Shown here: positions 1 through 7,439 of the stretch, piece by piece
Position numbering within the stretch: the stretch's first letter is position 1
How the letters are laid out: each line of letters opens with the position of its first letter
Source of the DNA: Mycobacterium sherrisii
Lineage (GTDB): Bacteria > Actinomycetota > Actinomycetes > Mycobacteriales > Mycobacteriaceae
Assembly (NCBI RefSeq): GCF_002102355.1
Contig: NZ_LQPT01000111.1
Coordinates: forward strand, 1 to 53,030
Length of the DNA stretch: 53,030 nt
Direction: 5' to 3'
The notes under the pieces: model-generated
Databases searched by the model: none
What the model was told of the DNA's origin: nothing
What the model saw: only the letters and a program-made list of their open reading frames with translations
Program-made: the position numbers and the translations under genes

Positions 1-79
1 TCTTCGGCCACCTCCACACCGACCACCACACCCGAACACAGCCTTGCCAAACGGCAGCGACTTGACATAGGAGAAACGC
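1..79 (+). other. window edge and leader of the peroxidase gene
   Basis: One frame is open from the window edge to a TGA at 63-65 (ending ...TQPCQTAAT) and could be the tail of an upstream gene, but it is too short to identify. AGGAG at 70-74 is the ribosome binding site for the GTG at 80. Confidence 0.3.
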
Positions 80-568
80 GTGACGCTGAAAAACCTTCCC
101 CTGACCACTCTCGATGGCCGGCCGACTACCGTGGCCGAATTGTCCGAGGGCGCAACGCTGGTGGTGAACGTCGCCTCCAAATGCGGGCTGACGCCGCAGT
201 ACACGGCACTGGAGAAACTGGCCAAGGACTACCGCGACCGCGGTCTGACGGTCGTCGGCGTCCCGTGCAACCAGTTCATGGGCCAGGAGCCGGGCACCGC
301 GGAGGAAATCCAGGGGTTCTGCTCGACGACCTACGGGGTCACGTTCCCGTTGCTGGCCAAGACCGACGTCAACGGCGCCGGCCGCCATCCGTTGTACGCC
401 GAGCTGACCAAGACCGCCGACGCCGAAGGCGCCGCCGGCGACGTTCAGTGGAACTTCGAAAAGTTCCTGCTCGCCCCGGACGGTGCCGTAGCCAACCGGT
501 TCCGGCCCCGCACCGAGCCCGACGCACCCGAGGTCATCGACGCCATCGAGGCCGTCCTCCCCCGATAG
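80..568 (+). CDS. glutathione-peroxidase-family thiol peroxidase
   Basis: The 162-residue protein has the usual length of the small bacterial GPx family, which reduces hydroperoxides; mycobacteria lack glutathione, so thioredoxin is the likely electron donor. The peroxidatic Cys35 lies in VASKCGLTPQY. The catalytic triad partners are visible as Gln65 (PCNQFMGQEPG) and Trp124-Asn125 (VQWNFEKFL). Cys81 in GFCSTTYGV is placed as the resolving cysteine of two-Cys, thioredoxin-dependent members. The GTG start is set by AGGAG five bases upstream. The gene ends 23 bases before the convergent PPE stop codon, with a short 6-bp hairpin (566-580) at the junction. Probably a cytosolic stress-defence enzyme. 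Confidence 0.9.
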   Translation: MTLKNLPLTTLDGRPTTVAELSEGATLVVNVASKCGLTPQYTALEKLAKDYRDRGLTVVGVPCNQFMGQEPGTAEEIQGFCSTTYGVTFPLLAKTDVNGAGRHPLYAELTKTADAEGAAGDVQWNFEKFLLAPDGAVANRFRPRTEPDAPEVIDAIEAVLPR

Positions 569-591
569 GCGCGACGCCTACCCCGGGAGTG

Positions 592-2151
592 TCAGCCCGC
601 GCCGTTCTCCGGGTCCCAAGTGCCAGGGACCATCGGCAGGCTGGGCCCGCCACCGAACTCGTCACCGGCGAGGGTGGTCAGACCCGCGGCCGTGGCGGGT
701 CGCGTTGGAGCGGTGCCGACAAAGCCCTGCTTCCCGGCGCCGTGATCGGAGGCCGTCACCGCTGTCTCTTGCCAGTCGGGGTCGACGCCGACAGTTATGT
801 CCAGATACTCCTCGCCATGCCCGCGCTGCCGCGCTTTACGGCGCCGCCAGGCACGCGCCGCCTCTCGTGCCGCCGCGCCGGTTACCGCAGCGGACGAATC
901 CAGTTCCGGCGCTTTCCTTTTCGCTGCCGCACTGCCGCTCAGGCCTGAGCCGAACCCGACGCCCGGCGGCGCGATGGCGTAGGGCGGCGCGAAACCGGGC
1001 CCGGCGGGTGACGCCGGCGCGGCCGCACTGGACCCGGTGCTCGCCGAAGCGGTCGGGGTGGATGCCGGCGCCGACGCGGGAGCCGCGCCCGGCGCGGTGA
1101 TCGACGCCAAACCGGGCGCGGCTGGCAGGCTCGCCGCCGCCGCAGCGGGCGGGGGCGGCGGAGCCAAGGGCGCCGCGGAGGGCGCCAGCGCGGCCAGGCC
1201 CGCTAAGCCACCCAGCGCGCCGAGCGGGGCCACGGCCAGCAGCGCCGGAACCAGGAACAGCTGCGGCTGCAGCGGCAGCCAGCTGCCGAGTTGGGCCAGA
1301 TGCGTCGGCCAGTCGAACAGCATGAGGTTGGTGATGAACTGAAACGCGGCCGCCGGGTTTTCCTGCAACAGCGACCCGAATTGTTGGAAGTCCGAGAACA
1401 GTTCCAGCGCCCGTGCCACCCACCAGAGCAGGTCGCCCGGATTGGAGTAGGCCTCGTACGGCAGGCCGTTGAGCGTCCCCTCGACCGGATCCCATTCGAT
1501 ACCGAACAGGCGCAGAATCTGCGCGACCAACCGATTGAGCGGGCTGTCGAATCCGTGCTCGTGATCGTGGTGGTCGTCGTCCTCGTGTTCGTGTTCGTGT
1601 TCGGGTGCGGCGTCGAATCTCAAGATCTGCGGCACCGGCTCGGCCCGCGGCGTGGCCGCTAGGGCCGCCGTGGCGACGGCGTCATATGTCGCCATGGTGC
1701 CGGCGGCCTGCACCCACATCCGGGCATAGTCGGCCTCGTTCACGGCGATCGGAATCGTGTTGACGCCAAAGAAATTCGTCGCGACCAGCGCGCTGTGGGC
1801 CGCGTGGTTGGCCGCCAGCTCCGCGAGCGTCGGCATCGCAGCGAGCGCGCAGGTGTAGGCCGTGCCCGCCGCCTCGTGCTGCGCGGCCGCCGCGGCGCTT
1901 CGGGCGCCGGCCTGAGCCAACCACGCCAGGTACGGGGCGTGCGCGGTGGCGTAGGACTCTGCAGCGTGCCCCTGCCATGCGTCGGCCTGCGCCGAGGCCA
2001 CCAGGGCGGCGAGTTCTGCTGCCGCCGCATGGTATTCGGTGCTCATCGCGCTCCACGCCGCGGCCGCGGCGAACAGCGATCCCGGGCCCGGTCCGCTGCT
2101 CAGCAACGCCGAATGCACCTCCGGCGGGAAGGCCAGCCAGGTAGGTGCCAT
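592..2151 (-). CDS. PPE family protein with histidine-rich insert, PPW subfamily
   Basis: A PPE protein of 519 residues, the class secreted by ESX type VII systems. The N-terminus carries [18 protein letters not shown] and the WxG-type turn ([10 protein letters not shown]) of the PPE domain, up to about residue 175. At about residues 184-199 comes a run rich in His, Glu and Asp ([16 protein letters not shown]) that is not part of the normal PPE fold and looks like a zinc or other metal ligand. An Ala/Pro-rich linker follows. The C-terminus has a basic patch ([13 protein letters not shown]) and the PxxPxxW signature (PMVPGTW). I chose ATG 2151 over GTG 2163 because the GTG lies inside the AGGAGGTG ribosome binding site. 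A Zur-like palindrome lies 50 bases upstream, so I infer that it is made in zinc starvation and may bind zinc outside the cell. Confidence 0.9.
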   Translation of the reverse strand: MAPTWLAFPPEVHSALLSSGPGPGSLFAAAAAWSAMSTEYHAAAAELAALVASAQADAWQGHAAESYATAHAPYLAWLAQAGARSAAAAAQHEAAGTAYTCALAAMPTLAELAANHAAHSALVATNFFGVNTIPIAVNEADYARMWVQAAGTMATYDAVATAALAATPRAEPVPQILRFDAAPEHEHEHEDDDHHDHEHGFDSPLNRLVAQILRLFGIEWDPVEGTLNGLPYEAYSNPGDLLWWVARALELFSDFQQFGSLLQENPAAAFQFITNLMLFDWPTHLAQLGSWLPLQPQLFLVPALLAVAPLGALGGLAGLAALAPSAAPLAPPPPPAAAAASLPAAPGLASITAPGAAPASAPASTPTASASTGSSAAAPASPAGPGFAPPYAIAPPGVGFGSGLSGSAAAKRKAPELDSSAAVTGAAAREAARAWRRRKARQRGHGEEYLDITVGVDPDWQETAVTASDHGAGKQGFVGTAPTRPATAAGLTTLAGDEFGGGPSLPMVPGTWDPENGAG

Positions 2152-2202
2152 CGGGATCGGCACCTCCTCGGCGTTAGCGGGCTACGGACTCACCGAACAT
2201 AA

Positions 2203-2225
2203 TTGAAAACGATTGTCGTTCTCAA
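2203..2225 (-). promoter_or_regulatory. probable Zur (FurB) operator of the PPE gene
   Basis: A 23-bp palindrome, TTGAAAACGATTGTCGTTCTCAA on either reading direction apart from two pairs (9 of 11 arm pairs match). It fits the mycobacterial Zur box as I recall it (TGAAAAyGATTnTCrTTTTCA type). It lies about 50 bases before the PPE start codon, where a repressor would cover the promoter. Zur control of ESX-3 and some PPE genes is established in M. tuberculosis; control here is inferred. Confidence 0.75.
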
Positions 2226-2373
2226 ACGGCGTCGAGAGCCTCATACCCAAGGCATAGAAACCGGCCGCACAGCCAACGGGAGTCGCCGACGCCAGTCAAG
2301 TAGTCGACTAGGCACGCTCGGGGTGGCCCGTTGCCGAACCCTCGCCCCGCCAGGAACTACTGAAGGCCCACAC

Positions 2374-2406
2374 GGAAAAAACCCTGAACCTCACGTAGGT
2401 TCAGGG
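2374..2406 (-). terminator. rho-independent terminator after the initiator tRNA
   Basis: Read on the minus strand, a perfect 9-bp stem (CCCTGAACC 2382-2390 with GGTTCAGGG 2398-2406, 7-base loop) is followed directly by six T residues (aaaaaa at 2376-2381 on plus). It lies 31 bases beyond the 3' end of the tRNA. A true T-tract is rare in mycobacteria, so the call is firm. Confidence 0.85.
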
Positions 2407-2436
2407 CTATTCCGGGGTCTTGCGACACCGCATTCG

Positions 2437-2510
2437 TAGCGGGGACAGGATTCGAACCTGCGACCTCTGGGTTATGAGCCCAGCGAGCTACCGAGCTGCT
2501 CCACCCCGCG
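2437..2510 (-). tRNA. initiator tRNA-fMet (CAT)
   Basis: A complete cloverleaf on the minus strand. The anticodon is CAT in loop CTCATAA. Three consecutive G-C pairs in the anticodon stem (CTGGG/CCCAG) and an unpaired first acceptor position (C1 opposite U72) are the marks of the initiator rather than the elongator. The T arm is GGTTCGAATCC. CCA is not encoded. It is 74 bases long as a gene. Confidence 0.95.
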
Positions 2511-2522
2511 TTGGTGAATCCC

Positions 2523-2552
2523 AGGTTACCGAACCTGTGTCGAGCCGACCAA
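2523..2552 (-). promoter_or_regulatory. probable promoter of the initiator tRNA
   Basis: On the minus strand TTGGTC (2547-2552) and TAACCT (2523-2528) are 18 bases apart and fit a SigA-type -35 and TANNNT -10. Transcription would begin a few bases before the mature 5' end at 2510. A 6-bp inverted repeat (CAGGTT/AACCTG, 2522-2537) overlaps the -10 box; its role is unknown. Confidence 0.5.
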
Positions 2553-2582
2553 ATCGCACGCTCAGCGGGGGTTTTGGCCGGA

Positions 2583-3119
2583 TCAATGGGTGGGTGGTTG
2601 CAGCCCGTAACGGCGCGCGACGTCGTCCATCCACGCCGGTGACCCGTAGGTCAGGCCGTACTTGTCGGCGAGTTCGCCGAACTCGGGCAGCTCATGCAGC
2701 GGCCGTCCGGACCGGTCTCCGGTGTGCTCGGACAACAACTCGCCGAGCTCCCGGAAGTAATTCTCGAACCCGCCCGGCGTGATGATCTCGATGATGCGGC
2801 CCGGCACGGTGCCGGCATTCCACATCGCATGCATCTGCCCGCGCGGCTTGGTGATGTAACCGCCCGGCCCGAGCACCACCTCACTGTCATCGGATCGGAA
2901 GCCGATCTCGCCCGCCAACACGAACGAGTGCTCGTCCTCACGGGTGTGCCGGTGCGCCGCGGAGATGAAGCCGACCTCGAACGGATGCTCCACGATGGAC
3001 ACCTCGCCATTGTTGTTCGCGGCGGAGAGCTTGAAGGCCGCCCCGAAGCCCGGGATGGCCACATAGTCCCCCTCGCCGGGCTGCACCACCGAAACCCCGA
3101 TCGGCTTTAGGTCACTCAT
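2583..3119 (-). CDS. cupin domain protein
   Basis: A 178-residue single-domain cupin. The first metal-binding motif is seen in HRHTREDEHSFVLAGEIGF and the second in GPGGYITKPRGQMHAMWNAG, giving His/Glu ligands for a metal such as Fe, Mn or Ni. Such proteins include small dioxygenases, isomerases and non-enzymatic sensors, and the substrate cannot be read from the sequence. The start at ATG 3119 overlaps the stop of the nitroreductase gene by 8 bases, so the two are probably translationally coupled. It is the last gene of the HD/nitroreductase/cupin operon. The frame runs further upstream inside the neighbour, but the ATG beginning MSDLKPIGVSV matches the cupin boundary. Confidence 0.8.
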   Translation of the reverse strand: MSDLKPIGVSVVQPGEGDYVAIPGFGAAFKLSAANNNGEVSIVEHPFEVGFISAAHRHTREDEHSFVLAGEIGFRSDDSEVVLGPGGYITKPRGQMHAMWNAGTVPGRIIEIITPGGFENYFRELGELLSEHTGDRSGRPLHELPEFGELADKYGLTYGSPAWMDDVARRYGLQPPTH

Positions 3120-3810
3120 TTGCGCTCCCGGTCGAGGCTTTCTGCGACGGCCACAGTGGCTGCGGCACCTCGACCCCGAACGGCTTGCCCCAGCCGTTAC
3201 GAGATGAAACCTCATGCACGGGACGCCGATTGGCCGCGACCCCCCACCTGCCCAGCGGATAGCCGAGGGCCAGCATGGCCGACATCTTCCAGCCTTGCTC
3301 GACCGGAACACCCACCAGCTCGTTCACCTCGTCCGCGAAGTTGCGAAGCACCATCGTCATGACCCCGCCAACCCCCTCGGCTCGGGCGGCAAGCAACGCA
3401 CTCCAGATCGCCGGGTAGATGTTGGCGCCGCCGAGATCATCGATGGCAAAGACAAAGAGCAACAAGGGAACTTCTTCGAAATGGTCGGCCAGGTAGTCAC
3501 CGGATCCCTTCATGCGGTGCATCGTCTCGGCGTGAGCTGCCGTGTCGGCGCCGGGTGCCGGCGCGGCCATGGGCCCGGCGCCGGACGCGAACTTCGCGAA
3601 TTCCAAAGCGCGGCCCTGACGGAACAGCGCGGCGAACCGGCGGATCAGGTCCCGATCGTCAACGGCGACGAAGTGCCAGCGCTGGGTGTTACCCCCGTTC
3701 GGGGCGCGCACAGCGGCATCGAGGATGCGGGCCTGCGCCTTTAGCGGGATCGGGTCCGGCCGCAACCGCCGCATCATCCTGGTGGTGTAAAGCGCTTCGT
3801 AGATATCCAT
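3112..3810 (-). CDS. nitroreductase family protein
   Basis: A 232-residue FMN-dependent nitroreductase-fold protein. The N-terminal pattern MDIYEALYTTRMMRRLRPDPI and the following RAPNGGNTQRWHFV are the family's FMN-binding signature. GVGGVMTMV and the ALGYPLGRWG stretch near the C-terminus also fit. These enzymes use NAD(P)H to reduce nitro groups, quinones or enones. It is the middle gene of a three-gene minus-strand operon, 17 bases after the HD-domain gene and overlapping the cupin gene. The substrate is unknown. The start ATG 3810 is chosen over an upstream GTG because the family begins at this motif. Confidence 0.85.
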   Translation of the reverse strand: MDIYEALYTTRMMRRLRPDPIPLKAQARILDAAVRAPNGGNTQRWHFVAVDDRDLIRRFAALFRQGRALEFAKFASGAGPMAAPAPGADTAAHAETMHRMKGSGDYLADHFEEVPLLLFVFAIDDLGGANIYPAIWSALLAARAEGVGGVMTMVLRNFADEVNELVGVPVEQGWKMSAMLALGYPLGRWGVAANRRPVHEVSSRNGWGKPFGVEVPQPLWPSQKASTGSANE

Positions 3811-3827
3811 TTCGCCATTTCTTCCAT

Positions 3828-4478
3828 CTACTCGGGCCACGTGTTGTTCAGGATGAAGTCGACGAAATTGTCGCGGACGAACGACGGGTCAAAGTGCGCG
3901 AGCACGTCGTCGTTGACGGTGCCGAACGTGCTGTGCGGGCGGTGTTTCATGCCGTCGTTGAACGCGGCCAGGATGCGCTGCTTGAAATGTGGGCGCGGGT
4001 GCGCGGCGGTGACCGCGGCGAGCGCTTCGGGCGGCAGGGCGTCACGCTCGATGCCCAGCACGTCTGTTTCCACCCCGGCAGTGACCAAAGCCACCTCCGG
4101 CGCCAGAAACTCGGGGATGCCGGGCGTGGTGTGCAAGGCGATGCTCAACCACACCTTGTCGGCGTCGGCTTGAGCAACGTCGTGCTCCAACAAGAAGTTT
4201 CGCGCCGCATTTGCGCCGTCGACCTCGAAGCGCAGTGTCGAGCTGCGGTACCGCTCGGTCAGGCCAAGATCGTGAAACATCGCCCCGGCGTAGAGCAGTT
4301 CCAGATTCGGCTCGAGCCCGCGGCGGCGGCCCTGCAATGCGCCAAACAGGAACACCCGGCGCGAGTGGTTGAAGAGCAAGTCGTCCTCCGCCTCGCGGAT
4401 GTGGGCCGTGATCTCGCGTACCAGCGAAGTCTCGGGTATGGCGATGCCGGCGATGGTCTCGACGGATTGAGCGGTCAT
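3828..4478 (-). CDS. HD-domain hydrolase (cyanamide-hydratase-like)
   Basis: A 216-residue protein with an HD metal-binding core: His38 in FNHSRRVFLFG, the doublet His69-Asp70 in AMFHDLGL, and a later His in ALHTTPGIPE. The spacing and the FNHSxRxF motif resemble HD proteins annotated as cyanamide hydratase or as phosphohydrolases of unknown substrate. AGGAGG eight bases before ATG 4478 fixes the start. It is the first gene of the operon with the nitroreductase and cupin genes, and it faces a GlxA-type regulator across a 105-bp gap, so that regulator is the likely controller. The family is confident; the cyanamide assignment is only a resemblance. Confidence 0.75.
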   Translation of the reverse strand: MTAQSVETIAGIAIPETSLVREITAHIREAEDDLLFNHSRRVFLFGALQGRRRGLEPNLELLYAGAMFHDLGLTERYRSSTLRFEVDGANAARNFLLEHDVAQADADKVWLSIALHTTPGIPEFLAPEVALVTAGVETDVLGIERDALPPEALAAVTAAHPRPHFKQRILAAFNDGMKHRPHSTFGTVNDDVLAHFDPSFVRDNFVDFILNNTWPE

Positions 4479-4583
4479 CGGTGCGCCTCCTGGTTGGGCC
4501 TGGTAGCCAGTGTGCGGCCGCTCATACCGTCCGACGCATGTCGTTCCGGTCGTCTTTTCCACAAAAAGCGACACAATGAGTTC
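4479..4583. promoter_or_regulatory. divergent promoter region, HD operon and GlxA-type regulator
   Basis: The 105-bp gap between two divergent starts must hold both promoters and probably the regulator's operator. I see no clear -35/-10 pair or strong palindrome. AGGAGG for the HD gene is at its left end. Confidence 0.4.
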
Positions 4584-5555
4584 GTGGTTGAAGCTGCAGC
4601 GCGGTCACGAGTGGTGGTCATCGTCGTGTACGACGAAGTGACGTTGTTGGACGTCGCCGGAGTGGGTGAAGTCTTCGTCGAAGCCAACCGGTTCGGCGCC
4701 GATTACCAGCTCAAAATCGCGTCGCTGGACGGGCGCGACGTGACGACCTCGCTCGGGACCGCGCTGGGCGTCACCGACAGCATCTCATCCATCGAGGCCG
4801 CCGACACCGTCCTGGTCGCCGGGAGCGACGCCCTGCCGGCGCGTCCGCTCGACCCGGCACTCGTCGCGGCCATCGGGGCACTGTCGGCGCGATCCCGAAG
4901 GGTGGCCTCCGTATGCACGGGGTCCTTCCTGCTCGCGCAAGCCGGCTTGCTGCACGGCCGCCGCGCCACCACGCACTGGCATGACACGCGGTTGCTGGCC
5001 CGGGCCTTCCCGGACACCACGGTGGAGCCGGACGCCATCTTCATCCGGGACGACGACGTGTTCACCTCGGCCGGCATTTCGTCGGGCATCGACCTGGCGC
5101 TGGCGCTGGTGGAAATGGACTATGGCTCCAAACTGGTCCGCGAGGTGGCGCGCTGGTTGGTCGTCTACCTCAAACGCGCGGGCGGCCAGTCGCAGTTCTC
5201 GGTGCTCGTCGAGGCCGACCCACCGCCGGGCTCGCCGTTGCGGACGGTGACCGAAGCGATCACGGCCGACCCCGCGTCCGATCACAGCGTGAAAAAGCTT
5301 GCGGCCCGGGCGTCGCTGAGCACCCGACAACTGACCCGGCTGTTTCAGTCCGAACTCGGCATGACCCCGGCCCGCTACGTCGAATTGGTACGAGTCGACT
5401 TCGCCCGGGCCGGACTGGAATCCGGCCGGACCGTCACCGAGGCCGCACACCTGGCGGGGTTCGGCAGCATCGAAACGCTGCGCCGGGTGTTCGTCCAGCA
5501 CCTGGGCATCAGCCCGAAAGCCTACCGGGACCGGTTCCGCAGCGCCTGCGCATGA
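4584..5555 (+). CDS. GlxA/FtrA-type transcription regulator (DJ-1/PfpI plus AraC HTH)
   Basis: About 323 residues in two parts. Residues about 8-180 form a DJ-1/PfpI class I glutamine-amidotransferase-like domain with the nucleophile-elbow cysteine Cys111 in SVCTGSFLLAQAGLL, followed by GRRATTHWH. Residues about 225-320 form an AraC-type double helix-turn-helix (LAARASLSTRQLTRLFQSELGMTPARYVE and EAAHLAGFGSIETLRRVF). Members of this group sense a small ligand and switch nearby genes. It is divergent from the HD/nitroreductase/cupin operon, which is the likely target. The frame is open far upstream, but that part overlaps opposite genes and has no family match. GTG 4584 is the best start, and GTG 4611 is also possible. 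Confidence 0.85.
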   Translation: MVEAAARSRVVVIVVYDEVTLLDVAGVGEVFVEANRFGADYQLKIASLDGRDVTTSLGTALGVTDSISSIEAADTVLVAGSDALPARPLDPALVAAIGALSARSRRVASVCTGSFLLAQAGLLHGRRATTHWHDTRLLARAFPDTTVEPDAIFIRDDDVFTSAGISSGIDLALALVEMDYGSKLVREVARWLVVYLKRAGGQSQFSVLVEADPPPGSPLRTVTEAITADPASDHSVKKLAARASLSTRQLTRLFQSELGMTPARYVELVRVDFARAGLESGRTVTEAAHLAGFGSIETLRRVFVQHLGISPKAYRDRFRSACA

Positions 5556-5577
5556 AAGTCGCTGCGGCCGAGGGCAT

Positions 5578-6300
5578 TCAGGTGGCCAGAATCGCCGCAG
5601 CCGCTTCATCGGGGTGAGTCAGAATGCAGTTATGGGTACCGGGCACCACCGTGGGCCGAACCCCCAGCCTCCCGGCGTATTCCGCGGCCGGTCGGGGAAG
5701 CGCACGATCACTGTCGCCGGCCACGTAGGCACTGACAACCCCGAGTTCCGCCCCGCCGACGTCGGGGGCATCGAGGAAGTATCGTCCAGGGTGCGGTGTC
5801 TGCAGTTCCGCTACCAGTCTCTGCAGCGGCGACGAGACGCCCTGCATCAATTTCTGCTCGACGTACCCGGGCATCGGCGCAATCGCGCCGTCCGGAGATT
5901 CGTCGATCAGCCGGAGCATCAGTTCCCGTATGTGAGGCGGGTTTTCATCCGCCAACCCGGCGCCGCCAACGGGCACGTGGGCGTTGAAGTAGATAACCTT
6001 GCGCACGGCGTCCGCAAGCAGATGCGCTGCGCCGGTGGCGGGATAGCCGCCCCAGCTGTGCGCGATCAGGCACACGTTGTCGCATCCGAGTCGGTGAACC
6101 TCGCTGACGATGTAGTCGACCGCGTCGCGAAGGCGATGACCGGCCGGGTCGTCGCCGTGGTGCAGTCCCGGCAATGTCAGGGGAACGGCCCGATGCCCTT
6201 GGGCGCGAAGCCGTTTGGCGACCGGCCACCACGACCATGCCCCCTGCCAAGCCCCGGGGATGAGCACGTATGTCAGAGGCTGGGCGGTGTCGCTATTCAT
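5578..6300 (-). CDS. alpha/beta hydrolase (EstC/salicylate-esterase-like)
   Basis: A 240-residue alpha/beta hydrolase. YVLIPGAWQGAWSWWPVAKRL provides the oxyanion strand-turn. The nucleophile is Ser82 in IAHSWGGYPATG, and a C-terminal His in VPGTHNCILTHPDEA fits the triad. The short HGAW/PGAW type resembles small plant methylesterases and bacterial EstC enzymes. ATG 6300 overlaps the stop of the F420 oxidoreductase gene in an ATGA, so both come from one message. The substrate is unknown; I infer that it acts on the same compound as its neighbours. Confidence 0.85.
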   Translation of the reverse strand: MNSDTAQPLTYVLIPGAWQGAWSWWPVAKRLRAQGHRAVPLTLPGLHHGDDPAGHRLRDAVDYIVSEVHRLGCDNVCLIAHSWGGYPATGAAHLLADAVRKVIYFNAHVPVGGAGLADENPPHIRELMLRLIDESPDGAIAPMPGYVEQKLMQGVSSPLQRLVAELQTPHPGRYFLDAPDVGGAELGVVSAYVAGDSDRALPRPAAEYAGRLGVRPTVVPGTHNCILTHPDEAAAAILAT

Positions 6301-7439
6301 AGTTTGCGCAGCCCGTGCAGGATGCGGCCGAACGGAAGGTTCGCCGAAAGTCCTCGGCGCAGGCTGCGCTGGATACCGCTGAGATTGCTCAATACCACGT
6401 ATTGCAGGCCGTGGTCCCGCCATTCGGCGACCTGGTCGACAATCTCGGCCGGGGTTCCGGTGAGAAGCGTCTTTCGCAGCAGCGACCTCGGCACGTCGGC
6501 GGTCAGCGACAGCACCGTCTGTTCGTCGAACACCTGCGGGATGATGTCCTGGGCGCCGGTGAAGTGCTCGCCCAGCGGGTGACTCACGCCGTGGCGGGCC
6601 CACACGCGTGCGGATGTGTTCAGCGCAATCGCCTTGATGGGAGGCGAGTCCAGTGCCTCGTCGATGTGGTCGCGGCGGTGGCCGGTCAAGACGAAAAACA
6701 TACCGGCGGCGGTTACCGAGAGGGGATCCCGTCCGGCGTCGCTGGCCGCGGAGCGCACCGATTGCAGGCCACCGGCATAGTCCTTCGGTCGGTAATGGAA
6801 GGCGGCCGGGAACCATCCGTCCGCGTAGCGCCCCGTCACGCGCAACATACGCGGTCCGTGGGACGCAATCCACATCCTCGGCCACGTCCCTCGATAGGGA
6901 GGCAACCTGAACGCCGCGTTGTGCAGCGGGAAGAATGGCGAGTCCCAGGTAACCAGTTCGCCGCCGGAATTCCACAGCGCTCGAATGGTCGCGACGGCTT
7001 CTTCGAAGCGCGCCACCGGCTTTGACCAGTCCACGCCGTAGGGTTCGTTACTCGCTCGTGCGACCGTCCTGATTCCGAGGATCGTCCGTCCGCGCGTGAG
7101 CAGATGCAATGTGGCGGCCGCCTGGGCGATCACGGCGGGGTTGCGACGGCCGGTATCGGTCACCCCAATGCCAAGTCGACGTCTGCCCCAGCGGTTTCGG
7201 GCGACCAGATGTCCCAGTACCGTCCAGGGGTCGTAATGGGCCTCGATGTCCGAGACCAGTCGCGCGGTCCCGACGTACTTGGCCGTCATCACTGCCGGGG
7301 GAAACAGCGAGTTGATGTGGTCGGGCACCCAGTACGAGTCTGCCCCGGTACCGATCGCGGTCAGATAACCCAGGCCGATCAGCGCCGCCGGTACGTAGCG
7401 GGTGTGCAGCGGCTGCTCGATCAGTCCCACCTTAAGCAT
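6297..7439 (-). CDS. LLM-class F420-dependent oxidoreductase, phthiodiolone-ketoreductase-like
   Basis: A 380-residue luciferase-like TIM-barrel protein. Stretches such as GADSYWVPDHINSLFP, GVTDTGRRNPAVIAQAAATL, LTRGRTILGI, EPYGVDW, PVARFEEAVATIRALWNS and ASHGPRMLRVTGRYADGW match, as I recall it, the F420-dependent phthiodiolone ketoreductase of the PDIM/PGL locus (Rv2951c), and the length agrees. That enzyme reduces a keto group of a cell-envelope lipid. Here the gene lies outside that locus, in an operon with a FAD oxidoreductase (8-base overlap) and an alpha/beta hydrolase (ATGA overlap). It is most likely a paralogue acting on a different ketone. The family is certain; the substrate is not. 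Confidence 0.88.
   Translation of the reverse strand: MLKVGLIEQPLHTRYVPAALIGLGYLTAIGTGADSYWVPDHINSLFPPAVMTAKYVGTARLVSDIEAHYDPWTVLGHLVARNRWGRRRLGIGVTDTGRRNPAVIAQAAATLHLLTRGRTILGIRTVARASNEPYGVDWSKPVARFEEAVATIRALWNSGGELVTWDSPFFPLHNAAFRLPPYRGTWPRMWIASHGPRMLRVTGRYADGWFPAAFHYRPKDYAGGLQSVRSAASDAGRDPLSVTAAGMFFVLTGHRRDHIDEALDSPPIKAIALNTSARVWARHGVSHPLGEHFTGAQDIIPQVFDEQTVLSLTADVPRSLLRKTLLTGTPAEIVDQVAEWRDHGLQYVVLSNLSGIQRSLRRGLSANLPFGRILHGLRKL

Noticed and set aside
566-580. terminator between the peroxidase and PPE genes
   Set aside because: Only a 6-bp stem that includes the stop codon and has no T-tract, so too weak to call.
1556-1606. simple-sequence repeat or CRISPR-like array
   Set aside because: The GTG/GTC triplet pattern encodes the His/Asp/Glu run of the PPE protein and is not a repeat-spacer array.
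2437-2510. tRNA-fMet as attachment site for the accessory genes at 2.6-10 kb
   Set aside because: Integrases use the 3' end of a tRNA gene, which here points away from these genes. I saw no duplicated tRNA end and no integrase.
3555-4583. N-terminal extension of the GlxA-type regulator
   Set aside because: It runs antisense through the HD and nitroreductase genes and has no regulator domain.
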